From Lophium mytilinum (taxonomy: Eukaryota; Ascomycota; Dothideomycetes; Mytilinidiales; Mytilinidiaceae), in the NCBI GenBank assembly GCA_010093605.1, contig MU004190.1, forward strand, positions 620,001 to 684,000: DNA of 64,000 nt, in the 5' to 3' direction. This document shows, piece after piece, positions 45,601-56,959 of the stretch. The notes under the pieces were generated by a model, which did not search any database, was not told where the DNA came from, and saw nothing but the letters and a program-made list of their open reading frames with translations. Both the position numbers and the translations under genes were made by a program. Position 1 is the stretch's first letter; every line of letters begins with the position of its first letter.

Positions 45601-46482
45601 CTTGTTGGGGTCGTTTGCCAGGGAACCTGCCTTCAGCAACCGCTCAACAACTGCTAGGTGTCCACCTAGAGAGGCTGCGCGCAATGCTCTGTCGGCATTT
45701 GGATCTGCGCCGACTGTAAGCAACCTCTCAACGATGTCGAGATAACCACCACTGGCCGCGGCTCGTAGAGGTGTGCACCGTGAGGATCCGCGTGGGATAG
45801 TAGTGCCAGCTCCATGTTGAATAAGGTATTCGACCATTTCAAAATGACCGCTGCTCGCCGCAGAGGATAACGCGCTTTCGTGTGACACATCAGCCGCTGC
45901 ATCAGCATTCGCGCCGTATTTTACCAGCAACCTCGCAATCTCCATGTCGCCCAAGCCAGCAGCATCCTGCAAAGCAGTATCCTTGTTGGTTTGCGCCGCT
46001 TCGAGGAACTTCTGGGCCTTGATGAGTCGAGTAACCTCGTCATGTTGGGCGTCCTGAACGGCTTGCTCCAGCGCGGATGCGCTGTAGCCATCGTTCGCGA
46101 GTTGCCTCTCTTCGGTAGCCAATATGATTTTCAACACCTCGGTCCTTCTCTTGAGCGCCGCTTGTTCCAGAGCCGATCCCACCATGTCGATAGAAGCGCG
46201 GGCATGTATGTCGACTCCAGCCTCAATCAATCGCTGCACCGCTTCAATCTGGCCTCTCTTCGCAGCTTCGGTGAATGAACGAGTATATCCATAGTAATAT
46301 CCCTTTCCCAGTGTGACCGTTTCATGCTCCACGAGTCGCTTGACCTCTTCCAAAGGATCCCCATATCGGGCGGCATCCAAGGCACTTCGACCGGCGGCAT
46401 CTGTCGCCAATCGGTATTTCCAGTCACCGAATTCATCCTTCTCTGCGATTCTGAGGCTATCTTTCACTTTGAGCACGGCCAT
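42664..46482 (-). CDS. ankyrin-repeat HET-domain protein (heterokaryon-incompatibility type), 1256 residues
   Basis: Two frames that would otherwise look like separate genes join over a 48-bp intron (44274-44321, GTAGAT donor, TTCAG acceptor): exons 44322-46482 and 42664-44273. Residues about 30-610 form a run of ankyrin repeats, many with the TALQAAA or SPLQEAARGGHLDVVE pattern. Next comes the short Cys-containing region usually placed before HET domains (LCAICENL, SGCPFCMFFWKQLG), then FEQLRSWLQQCNQSHDGC, and the HET domain at about 793-950: AMTHRWH, LPLTFVEACEVAHQLGVKHLW, IDALCIIQDSREDWDRE, SNSYLTIAAN, and later RGWTLQECEMSPR and APSWSWASL. HET domains trigger cell death on non-self recognition. 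Ankyrin repeats in front of the HET domain are less usual than repeats after it; they may sense the ligand. No NB-ARC or NACHT domain is present. Confidence 0.88.
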
Positions 46483-48162
46483 GGATCGCTTTTGTTGATG
46501 GAAACTGAGTGGAAGTGCTGAACAGAGCTGTTACCTAGGTGCGGTAGTAATTCGGGGCCGGTTAATTTGCTTATTTGTCGTGTGCAAAACTACTATAAAT
46601 CCTTAGCATTTACTTCCCTACTACCTATATACTAAATTTATATAAGATAGCTAAGAATAAGATCCTATATAATTTAACCTATTTCTAATAGTATTATTTG
46701 ATATAAAGTTAGCTTAAATAAATAAAAATAAAGCTGCATCGCAAGGGTCCACTCTCTCCAGTGCCCCACCCGGTCCGGTAACTTAGGGGATTTAGCCGAA
46801 GGCAGATTCCAGCCGACTGTAGAGGGCCCGAAGCACGCGCTCCGTCACGATATGTTGAAGAAGGCTGTTCTAAATACATGCACCGCTTCCTCTTATAAAA
46901 TCTACCATACTTAGGTCGAAAAGTGGTCTCTACAATAATGCAACAATTTTGTGCCATGGTAGAAGACGGCCGTAATGCTTTGGGGACAAGTTGTGACTGC
47001 AATCGGAGTCGCCGATGAAATGTTGCTATGCCACGAACTCAGCTTCGCTTCATAGCTCAGTTCAAAACCCTGTATGCTCAGGTTCAAAAGTGGAAGTAGG
47101 CTTTCCTTCCTAGTGTCATGAGTTATTCCCGCGCGACTCCGGAGGGTGGCCTTACTGTGATGCATCGGAGGGCAGGAGGGTTAGGGCTAAAACTAGACCC
47201 TGGCAGGCCTACTGGCCCTTAATTGGACCTTCCGATAGACCGCAGTCTAAACACCCCTGTCGAATACAGGCCCCAAAACTTGGGTTCCAACGAGCTGCTT
47301 AGTCTCCGCTCAGGATGCGCTGACCTAGCGCACCTACAGCTCAGTCCTTGGTTGGGAAAGGAAATTGCTTGTGTGCACATTGGGGTGTTGTACATGCTGT
47401 TAAAAAATGGCCTTATATTGAATTCGCGGCCAAAATGAGCTCTAGGAGGCTATTTTGGAAGTAAGGCCGTTTCGGGCCCATCCAGGAATCGGCCTGCTCA
47501 CTCACTGCTCACCCACTGTTCACCAGCGCTCAGCTACTCACCCCGCCCTCACCCACTACTCACCCACCACCGCTTTCACCTACCACCGCTCTTACCCACC
47601 ACCTCTATTCGCCTCAATGCACTCCACCAGGATTGCTCGCAAGCCATCAAGTAGAGCCAATCGCTAGCGCATCCCATGACTATTCTACGCTTTGCCTACC
47701 CTCCATCGGTGACATCGATGGAAGCGAAATTAGCACAGTTTCAATTCAAGGATAGGTGGTTATATTAAGACAGAGAATAGGTAGGGGTAGGTTTTTGGAT
47801 AAATATGGAAAACGATGTATTAATACATTTCCACCTTTCAAACGTAAAGGGTGAAGTGTCCCGATCCAGCACGCTAAATGTGCAAAATCAAACACCTCAA
47901 ATTTCTGCAGCATTTGATTCAGGTTCGATATGAATAGATGCAAAGGGGATCAACCCAGAGCGTTCTTGGCTCATTTGTTGGACGGAGATGAGCCAAGGCT
48001 GTTCCGAGAACTCTCGTGATTTTGTAGTCGGTGTCGTTTACAGTGAGGTGGAAAAGATCAGAATTCGAGCCTACCTACCTAGGCAGCGAGTTTGACTCGA
48101 CTGAGGGCCATATGCAGCTCATAAGTTCGTGTACACACGTCAAGAGCATGCTTGATGCCCTA
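46483..48162. other. gene-free stretch with AT-rich island, 1.7 kb
   Basis: About 46560-46740 is strongly AT-rich compared with its surroundings, and 47490-47620 is a low-complexity CACCCACTA/CTCACC-rich tract. No coding region. The mix of an AT island and simple sequence would fit an old, mutated repeat, but no element can be named. Confidence 0.45.
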
Positions 48163-49377
48163 TCACCTGATTTTGCTTCTCCACTCGCGTATCTCTGCAA
48201 CAAAGAGGTTTGGTACCTCCCACGCCGCAAAGTGGCCCCCTCTGTCCATCTCCTTCCAATGCACAATGTTCTTGTAATACCTTTCGCACCATTCCCTCGG
48301 ACCATAAGTCGAGTCGCCCGGGAACCAACTCACGCCAACCGGGATATCAATCGACCACGCGGTTGAGTCGAACCACCCGCACTCCCAATAGTAACGAGCA
48401 GATGATGTTCCAGAATTAGAGAGCCAATACAGCATAATCGTATCGAGCATCTCATCTTTACTGAACACCGTCTCCACATTTCCATCGTGATAGGACCAGT
48501 CTCTTAGTTTTTCATAAATCCAAGCAGCCTGCGCGACTGGTGAGTCAGCAAGTCCGTAGCCAACGGTCTGCGGTCTCGTTGACATCTGGGTGTAGTACCC
48601 GTAATGTTCTTTGTCCCGATGGCGGTCTCTTTGCATGGCTCGTTCTTCACCTGTCTTATCTTGGCTTGATATTTGAATCTCTTTCTGAAAAGTAGATTAG
48701 CATATGTCTTGCCCAGGTATGTTAGAGCAGACTTTTACCTTCGGTTCAAGGAATATGGAGTTCATATGAACGCTCTTCAGTCCCTTTGGTGCTTGATGGC
48801 CCAGACTTGCGACCACGTGGGCCCCCCAGTCGCCGCCTTGAGCAACCCATCCGCTGTCTGCATAGCCCAATCGTTGCATTAACTCAGCCCATGCACGTGC
48901 GGTGCGACGGTAATCCCATCCTGTCTCCGTCGGCTTACTGGAGAAGGCGTAGCCCGGGAGTGCTGGGATGACAAGATGGAATGCGTCCTTAGGAGAGCCG
49001 CCGTGAGACTCGGGGTCGACGAGCTTGTCAATTACATGTCTGAATTCTAGAATTGAGCCAGGCCAGCCATGTGTAAGGATCATGGGAAGAGCGTTCTCGT
49101 GCTTTGACCGGATGTGTAACAAATAAATTTCTACATCGTCAATGGTCGTCGTGAATTGAGGGTACGAGTTGAGCAGTGCTTCACATCGCCGCCAATCGTA
49201 TTTTGTCTGCCAATACTCGCAAAGCTCTTTGATTGTTGCAAGGGGAACGCCCTGAGACCAGTCGGTGACTGTCTCCTTGTCCGGCCAGCGGGTTAACCGA
49301 AGACGCGTTTGCAAGTCATCGAGAGTGGATAAAGGGATTGAGAGCTTGAAAGGGTGGATAGATTTGGATGTCGGCAT
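48163..49377 (-). CDS. epoxide hydrolase, microsomal-type alpha/beta hydrolase
   Basis: Exons 48739-49377 and 48163-48684, joined over a 54-bp intron, give 386 residues. The N-terminal 110 residues match the epoxide-hydrolase N-terminal domain (PFKLSIPLSTLDDLQTRLRL, WSQGVPLATIKELCEYW). The alpha/beta hydrolase core follows: HGWPGS as oxyanion segment, the nucleophile motif GGDWGAHV with its Asp, and the late GGHFAAWEVP with the catalytic His. These enzymes open epoxides to diols through an ester intermediate. No N-terminal membrane helix is seen, so a soluble enzyme is likely. It lies 3.7 kb from the oxidative cluster at 52-64 kb, with a pseudogene between, and may or may not belong to it. 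Confidence 0.9.
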
Positions 49378-49907
49378 GATAACTATCTGTATTGGATGTT
49401 CTGAATCAAGAGTTATGTTTTATCAGATCTAGGCGACTTGTATTACTAATGCACGAGGAATACTGTCGATAATGACGTCACACTGCGCCCTTCCAACAAA
49501 ACTAGCGGTGGTGGTGACTAATCGCAGTGCTGATCGCCCGTTTTGTCTTATCACCAGAAGTGGGAGTTGAAGAGGTTTGATCGCTGCTGGCCATGAATAT
49601 AGGTCAAATTCACCTGCCAAAGCGGCTCGAAAGAGCGGGCGCTCTACGGCGCCAGTTGGCGCAGCCCGCTCAAAAGCGGCCCAAGTCGTCCTTACATCTT
49701 ACAGGCAATTTTATAATATCAAAGACCCTTATTACTCGTTATACTGTTTTAGCTAGATTGCAACACTCGCTCTAGCTAGCGCCTGAAACCCCCGAAGGAA
49801 ATCCGTCTTCACAAGTCTGATAGGTCCATGAAAAGATAAAGGAGGAACAACCGAGAAGTTAGTAGCAAGACAAGAGGACCTCAGGACTCCTCAGATCCAT
49901 GGCGGCG
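49378..49907. other. intergenic, 0.5 kb, with nested hairpin
   Basis: Contains GAGCGGGC at 49633-49640 facing GCCCGCTC at 49664-49671, enclosing a second perfect inverted repeat (GCGCCA, GT, TGGCGC) at 49649-49662. No coding frame recognised. Confidence 0.5.
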
Positions 49908-50733
49908 CTATCGGGTACGCTTTAGCAATCGTAGCCCAATCCGATTCGAAACCTCCGTATTATACTTTGTCCAATCTCCTTCCACTATCAGATTCTTCGG
50001 AAACGGATACAACATGATCGAGTCCGGATCAAATCCGGACAACAAGATCAGTTTCTGCATCCGCAGCTTGATGACCGATTCCACATTATCAATTGCTTCA
50101 TAATCAAGCTCGTACTCCGCAAGTATGTTGTGTTGAACTTCCTCCTTGCTCCAGCCGCAGCGGGCTTTATAAAACGCGTAGCATTAGTCATGGTCGAAGG
50201 ACAGCGAGCCGTGTATCTCGCGGAAGTAGTACTAGTGCATGTGCATAAGGCCGAGCGCATGCCCGAACTTGTGGAGGATGCCCCGACGCAGGTCAGAAGT
50301 TGGTCTTGGAGGAGATGTTGCACAGGTTCATTGAGGGTATCCCTGCATGTGCGTACTCGCGCGACATGTTCCCAATTTGCGAGTAATTACCCATCCGAGG
50401 ATCGAAGGCAATGAGAATGTCGTAGTCTGCAGTGCCTTCTCTACTGTTGCGGTCGAGGTTAAAGGGTATGTTGACTAGGCCGTGCGTATGCCATTCGACG
50501 GCGATAGCAGCGACTTTCTCGTGCTGCCATTTGGTTCCACCCTAGAAGCCGACATACAGTTCGTTAGTTGACTAAACGATGGGCCCAACTTTCAGGACGA
50601 GGACGTCGTAAGTCTTTTGGGTTTTTGGGTCTGTGACGCTTTTGATCTCTTTGGTGGTGCGAGGATCGTTGAAATAACGGTCTTCGGCTGTGCAGGGATC
50701 GTCAAAGGTGGAGTCGTCGGGGATGTCAGCCAT
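49908..50733 (-). pseudogene. broken zinc metallopeptidase (HExxH, astacin/matrixin-like zincin)
   Basis: Reading the minus strand from the ATG at 50731-50733, a first exon is followed by a short intron ending TCTAG. The chain then runs coherently through QHEKVAAIAVEWHTHGLVN, ADYDILIAFDPRMGNYSQIG and YAHAGIPSMNLCNI. At about 50293-50300 the frame is lost and resumes one base over with DLRRGILHKFGHALGLMHMH. This is the zinc site of fungal secreted-type zincins, but the expected catalytic Glu of HExxH is Lys (codon 50268-50270). In-frame stops follow at 50232-50234 and 50184-50186. The frame then stays open to 49908 through readable sequence ending near LLKRTR. Frameshift, lost catalytic residue and two stops make an inactive gene. 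No signal peptide is seen at this start, so the true N-terminus may also be gone. Confidence 0.82.
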
Positions 50734-52042
50734 GACGTTGAAGATATTATTGAAAGTACAGAGGAACTCGAGGAAAATGTAAATTCAGCGGATAGCTTAG
50801 CTTTCCGCAGGTTAGTGGTGAAGAGTTTTCCCGGGAATCAAAGTCGAAGAGCGATCTTATGTCTGCGATTTTGAGCCTCAGCCTTGTCGGTCGTCGAACC
50901 TCAGCCTTCCCAGTATGTGCGTCCTTCGACACGTCAACACGCATACGTCACTGCGCTTTGTTTGATCCAATCTGCGCAAAGGATACGCGGAAGGATCATG
51001 CAGGAGGATATTGTAACCAAAGCGGATGAGTTTCACACCCCCCTCTTTCTCAGATTGCATTTTCTCTCGTTCGAGGGTAAGTGGTCTCTTGCGCATCTGG
51101 CCTTCGGTTTATACCAGGCACTCTACGGCTATAAGGGCTCTTCCTGAATCGGCCTGAAGCTCTAGTGTAGGCTGGGATGAATCAAAAAGAATCAATGCTC
51201 GAAGAAGAAAGCGAAAAGCTGCCAAGCAAACGAGCAGAGCTGGCCGCAATGAACCGCTTGCTAGCTTGTGCATCGTGAGCACAAGAGAACAAAGCTTCAC
51301 CCTAAGGCAGCAACGACAGCTCGGTCACCTCCGGCGAGCAACCGCACCAAACGAGAAGTCCTCTCTCTATAAAGGCAGCTACAAAAAAGCTCAACCTGCC
51401 AGCAAGCACCCACACCAAACTGAAAGTCCCCTCTTAAGAGGCAGCCGGCCGAACTCTACACTACCAGAGGCCGAGGATGAGCAGGCTGGAGGTCAGACAG
51501 TCAGACTTTATGGAGTCGCCAAGGAGAGCAAACGGCGGCGCCCTTACCCTAGAGGAGCTGAGAGCTGGTGGAAGTGGGGTGCTGGCCAGTCACAGCTGGA
51601 AGAGTGGGACAGGGACTGGCGCCAGCGGGATCCAGATGGTGCGATAGCAGAGACTAGAGGATTCAGTGGACGAGCGGGCGCTATCGAAGAACCTCTTTAT
51701 AAGTACGCAACCAGTAAGACACTCACAACCGTGCTGATACACGAGTAGAATTTGATGCCCGAAGCGCAATCTTACACAGCTCTTATACATGAATGATACG
51801 TTGTTGGATGTTCTAGGCCACTTTAGCGTGCAACTTGTTTTAAACTAGATCTGTATGATGATGAAAAATGAATAAACCTTAGATACTTTAACGCGCTACA
51901 GAACAAAGTCCCAGCAGCACTGCCCAGACGTACGTCCCTCTTTGCACTGCCTATTACGTGGTTGGCACAATGAACACAGCACCGTCCTGTCTATCCACTA
52001 ATCCCAAAATACTGTCTTTGTCGGCCATTCCTTTGATCTTCA
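50734..52042. other. gene-free stretch, 1.3 kb
   Basis: A 160-codon frame on the plus strand (51266-51748) is polar, with WWKWGAGQSQLEEWDRDW in it. An in-frame ATG is lacking, and joining it to the upstream ATG at 51195 would need a 32-bp intron, too short to trust. It may be a fragment of a lost gene or element. Confidence 0.4.
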
Positions 52043-54310
52043 TCATAGCTTTGCGGCTCCGGTTCGAGGGATTTCCTGGGGGACATTTTTGATCGCCTTG
52101 ATGTGCTTCTCTTTCTCTACTGGCTCCAGGTACCAACTGTCCCATGATTAGCTACGAGAACCACTTTCCGCACGCCTATATTTTACTCACGTCAGATCCG
52201 CCGAAATCTCACTTTGACTCTCGTCGAAAATGAAGCCATTGCCGAGCCAAGCGAACGTTAAATCGGGATCAGGGCACAGACTCTTCCAGTCAAAATCTTC
52301 GAAGCGGGGATTATCTAGTAGGTAGAAGTAGTGAAGCCGAGAGCCAGGGTGAAGTGAAATCAGATCCCCGTCTTGCTTGCCATTTTTGTACGTGCTAACG
52401 CAATGACTGCTCCACGAGGTCTTTTCGAGCCATGCAAGCGCGTGCTTCTGGTATGCCTTTGGTATATGTGGTTTCGGCACCACAGAGCTGTAGTTCTCCA
52501 CCTGTAACTTGGTGATAAACTTCACGATGTACTGAGTTACTCTCTGGAGCGCCGTCACAACGCTCCCATGGCCAATCGGGCTACCTGGTCCGAGATAGAT
52601 GAAATAATTCGGCATATCAGCCGCAGTGACAGAGAGGTAGCACTCCGGGCTAACGTCCCACTTCTTCTGGAGATCGACTCCGTTCTGCCCGATGGTTGGG
52701 AATCTAGGAGAGAAGCTCATATTGAACCCGGTAGCGCAAATTATCGTATCAACTGCGTAGGAGACTCCAGATTTCGATGTGAGTCCGGTCTCTTCAAATG
52801 AACCAATCTCTCCCCATACGATTTCAACCTTATCGGAACACAACGCTTCTAGATAGCCATTACCGGGGGTCGCTCGGCGGCAGCTGCGCGAGTTAGCATC
52901 TTTCAGTATTTTCCAGTATGGTGCTACTGGCCAGGAATTCGGCTATGGGTGTCGCTGAGAGGAAGGGAAAACAGGGAAATGGTAGCACGAACCCTACTGC
53001 AAAGTCCGGCACTAGCTTGTCTATTATCTCAGGCTTTGGTGCAAGTTTCTCCGCCATTTGATTGATCGAGAAGTCTAGAGCTTCTTTTTGTTCCGGCGAG
53101 TCCTTGAGATATAATCTGAAGCGCGAATTAAGTTCCAGCTCTATCGACTTCCGGTACTCCAGGTACTCCTCCGGGTTTTCTTCCCATCTCTTTTTTTGCT
53201 CTTCTGAGAACACCACGTTCGTCCCATTCGGACCGGCATACTTCTGGGCAAACCCTGCAGTTATCCATGTCTTACTGCGGATGAAGACGTAGACTTTCTC
53301 TACCTGGTCTAGAATTGCAGGTAGGATTTGGACTCCGGTACTTCCGTTTCCGATTAACGCTACAGTCTTTCCAGCCAGATTTGTACTCTTTGGCCAAGAC
53401 GCCGAGTGAAGCAGCTCGCCTCGGTACTTCTCGCGGCCGGCGATATTGGGCCATTTCCAGTCGTTCTAAATTTCTCGTCAGCTCATGTAAAGGTCACTCC
53501 CAAAATCTCCTAACACTTACAAAGCAACCTGTTGCATTCAAGAAAACGTCACATTCTTCCACAAAGGGAGCACCTTTCTCCCCTTCTTTTGTCTCCCGGT
53601 TACTGACCATCAGATCCCTACCATCAGTTTGAACCACCTGCACCTGCCATTTCTGGCGCTCTTCAATCCATTTGGCTCCAACGACTTTGTGTGATGTCTT
53701 TATGTACTTTCGAAGATGGTGCTGATCCGCAACATCTTCCATGTACTGATGGATAGCTTCGCCTGCTGCGTAATAGCTAGGAAAATGTGGATACGGAGCC
53801 CAGGAGAACTACAGATAGGTTTCAGCTACAATGTCAAAATTTCTGCTGTATAATCTATATACCTGGTAGTTATGAATAGGGATGTCGCAGCTGCGAAATA
53901 TCAGTAAGTCATATGACCTCACCACAAAGTTCATCGAGAAAGACTTACGCGCATCTAATAGGCGTCAGTTCGAAGTCACTTGGTTTCTACATCAAGGGGT
54001 GCAAAGACACATACCCTGGATATCTGTTCTCATACCAAGTTCCACCCACGGAAGCATTTTTCTCGAACACGGTCAGAGACACATTCTGCAGGCTGCCTAC
54101 TTCCACTTCTCGAGCTATAGAGAGTCCACTGAACCCTGCTCCAACAGCAATAACCTTCAGCGCCCTTCGAGTGCCAAGCGGAATCTGCGAAAGTGCATAT
54201 GCCACGTGATCTCTATCCCTGTAGGCTTCCGTTGATTCGCCACGCTTTAGGTCCTTGGGAAGGGCTGGCTTGAGTTCCTCGAGTGCTTCTTCCGCCGCTG
54301 TTGAAGGCAT
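52043..54310 (-). CDS. FAD-dependent Baeyer-Villiger-type monooxygenase
   Basis: Seven exons: 54015-54310, 53949-53954 (6 nt), 53863-53890, 53521-53808, 52993-53465, 52191-52883 and 52043-52136; together 625 residues. The FAD Rossmann motif is GAGFSG at about 57-62, the second (NADPH) one IGNGSTG; between them the fingerprint YRGELLHSASWP matches F-x-G-x3-H-x3-W-P with Tyr for Phe. VFEKNASVGGTWYENRYPG, CDIPIHNYQFSW, and the late TIICATGF are also typical. The 6-nt exon supplies the residues that make PGCACDIP, which is the family form; skipping it shortens the loop by two residues. These enzymes insert oxygen next to a ketone to give an ester or lactone. The last small exon completes the familiar TWYLEPVEKEKH tail. 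It heads the oxidative cluster, with the esterase-like gene just upstream in the same orientation. Confidence 0.92.
53949..53954 (-). other. 6-nt microexon of the monooxygenase gene
   Basis: ATGCGC lies between an intron ending TATTAG and one starting GTAAGT. Including it keeps the frame and restores a family motif. Confidence 0.7.
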
Positions 54311-55049
54311 GGTCGGTAATTCCCGAGAGATCAGTAGGAGGTACTTTGAACTAGATTTCCAAGAGCTTTTGGTATGCAAGGCTCTAATGTAACGATGTTA
54401 TGTCTCGATTACGTCTGTACTTCAAAGCTCATTGTGAACGCAGATTCGGAGACGCAGCGCATCAGCCCATACCCCGCCGAAAAAGGCATGGAGAATGATC
54501 AATTCGGATCCGGAATAGCCCTTAACTTTTGAGCGACCGAAACTAAAATCAAGGTGCACGCGCTATCCCCCAAATTCGGGCTGCTAGACGCCTCCGACCC
54601 GTCCTCGGTGATTAAATCGCCGAGCTCAGACGTTCCGAGAAGTATATTCCGAACGCTGCATCACAGACAACTTTCTGGCACATTGGTTTCTCCAGATCTA
54701 GGCGCCTCGTCAAAGCGGGTCAACTGCATAATACTAAGACCTTAGGCTATACGCAATCGCTCGCCACTACGTAGGGTACCTTTACGCAATCCAAAATTGG
54801 GACAGCTCGGTCGACCTTGAGACGCCACCTACGGGGGTAATCTAGCCGTGCAACGAGCTGACGATGAGGTTTCGAAAGCCAATATAATTCGTACTAAGAA
54901 GTAACATCCTATCCTGTAATTTTTAAGAAACAATCTAAAGTAACCTAAGCAGGGCGGCGAATCATGCACATCTAGTATGCTAAGCACTGAAGTAGATTTC
55001 TCATTGCTCACATCTATCTTCTCACGGATAAGCCATAACGTTCCCGTCC
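54311..55049. other. intergenic, 0.7 kb
   Basis: Promoter of the monooxygenase and 3' flank of the hydrolase. No coding frame recognised. Confidence 0.4.
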
Positions 55050-56102
55050 TTAAAGGTGCTTCTTCCCAAATTGAAGATGCTTTTTCCCAAACCGGATAAG
55101 CTCCGCCAGACCTTCGTCCGTGACCTCCCCCGCCGGTATGAGGGTGAAGGCATGCCATGCACCAGGTATAAGACAAAGCTCGGTTTCATTTCCAGCTTCA
55201 TTCCACTTAGCCGCCATAAACACGCTATCGTCCACCAACGCGTCTTCCGTGCCAGAAAGAAACAGAGCTGGAGGCAAATTCTTCAGATCCGCGTAGAGGG
55301 AAGAGACCTTCGGATTCTTCCTTTGATTGAGCGGTATATGGGAGAACGCTGCTTCCACGAACCCTTTCATACCATCCTGGCTTAAAACAGCTTCTCTCGT
55401 GTGACTCAAAAGAGATGGCGTGTATGTGAGGTCAAAGATAGCATAGCTTGGCAGCAATGCCGAAATTCTAGACCGCACGTCTACACCATGCTCGTCACGG
55501 AGTGCAAGAGCCACGGCCACGGCCAGACTCCCTCCAGCAGACTCGCCTGCCAGGATCCGCAGCGGCCCCCCTAGCGTACTCTCTCCCGCTGGGGACAGGG
55601 CGTACAGTGCTGCATCTACGCAATCTTGATGGCTCGCAGGGTATGGATTTTCTGGCGCTAGCCGATATTCCACTGAGACCGCTGTAAGACCCAGCGATTT
55701 AGCCAGATGTAAGTTGTAACTATCATAGGACTTTGCTGAGCCGATTACAAAACCTCCTAGTAGTCTATTAACAAAGGGTTCAAAGAATCATGTGCGGACA
55801 TACTTGCCAGCATGGAAATGAAGCAGGACGCCGTTTGCTGCATTCTCAGGTCTGATTATTCGAAGGGTGATTGAACGTCCATCTCGTGCTGGAGCAGAAA
55901 CCTCCTTTGCCCCGTCGTAAAAGAGAGGCTTGACAAAGCCATCGAGCCCTTCTAGCCTACTTTTTCGATACTCGGCAGGGGTACTGTACTCTTGCCATCC
56001 TTTTTGCGAGCGGCACATATCCTCGACCTTCTTCATGGTTTGTGCTCTTGCCGCCAGAACTTCTGGCGACGCGGGATTGTTTTTGATCGTTAAGCTAGCC
56101 AT
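55050..56102 (-). CDS. alpha/beta hydrolase-3 (HSL-family esterase)
   Basis: Exons 55808-56102 and 55050-55756 encode 333 residues. The only intron that keeps the frame has a GC donor (GCAAGT, the known minor consensus) and TAG acceptor; it rebuilds LLHFHAGGFVIGS, the oxyanion segment equivalent to HGGG in the hormone-sensitive-lipase family. Further landmarks are SVEYRLAPENPYPAS, the nucleophile GESAGGS, the acid in SGTEDALVDDS and the His in PGAWHAFTL. The protein ends in a small duplication, FGKKHL twice. These enzymes hydrolyse short esters or lactones, which fits the product of the monooxygenase next door. It is divergent from the sugar-porter-type transporter, with 857 bp between the starts. 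No signal peptide, so probably cytosolic. Confidence 0.9.
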
Positions 56103-56959
56103 TGGGAGAGACTAAGGTGCTGAGTATACTGATTGGGAAGATCTGCCTGAAAGTAGAGGAATATTCAATAGCTAGGTCATAAGCCACGATCGGGTCTACG
56201 GAGCTCTATGATAATGTTTCAACAACTCCGAACGAGGTTTATACAGTCTAGACTACAACCTCGAATGCTGAGCATTCTGCATCCTAGTACACTCGGAAAA
56301 TTTAGCATGTTATAGACCCTGATTCAAGATAAGTCTAGTGACTTTCGGACACCATAGCTTTCCGAAGACTCGGGAAGAAGAGAGAATGACGCCGCGATTC
56401 ATTGGCCCCGCTATTGTTTCAAATCCTATTCGGCTGTTGACTTCCGGTCCTTGCATCTTGGTCACCATCTTCGCTTGCAGGCCTGTTAGTCCTACCCCGC
56501 AAGATTCAACCCCATCCCCATGGGGTACCCAGCCAACTAGCGTACACTAGCGCCTTGTTGCTTACTATCGTTGGTGACTCGGTGAGGGTGTGGTGCGCAT
56601 TCAGGGGTTTAAATATCCTTCACAACTGATCTGAATGCAGTAATCATCGTCAGCTTCAGCAATACTCTGCAGTACCAAAAGCATAACTCTGCATACCAGG
56701 TACTCGGAACACCTTTCAAATTCTACTGGGAAAGCCCCTATTGTGATTGCTCTGCATCCTTCCCTGGTAGAAGTCAATTGGAAAACAAACCAATCCACGA
56801 ACACTTGAAAGCAAACGCCGTTCTTGTTTCGACCAAAGGCATCTCGTGCCCATTCAGAACAAGTATGGAAACTCCCGAAGAAGTGACAGATGAGTGTGCA
56901 GAGACTGACTTCCCGACAGCACATTGAAAACAAATCTGCGCTGCAGACCGCTCTTCGAA
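56103..56959. promoter_or_regulatory. divergent region between esterase and MFS transporter
   Basis: 857 bp between two start codons on opposite strands, expected to hold both promoters. No clear binding site can be named from sequence alone. Confidence 0.4.

Noticed and set aside
42664-46482. NLR-type receptor
   Set aside because: Ankyrin repeats and a HET domain are present, but no NB-ARC or NACHT Walker motifs were found between them.
51195-51748. Two-exon gene starting at 51195
   Set aside because: Would require a 32-bp intron, shorter than fungal introns normally are, and the product shows no domain.
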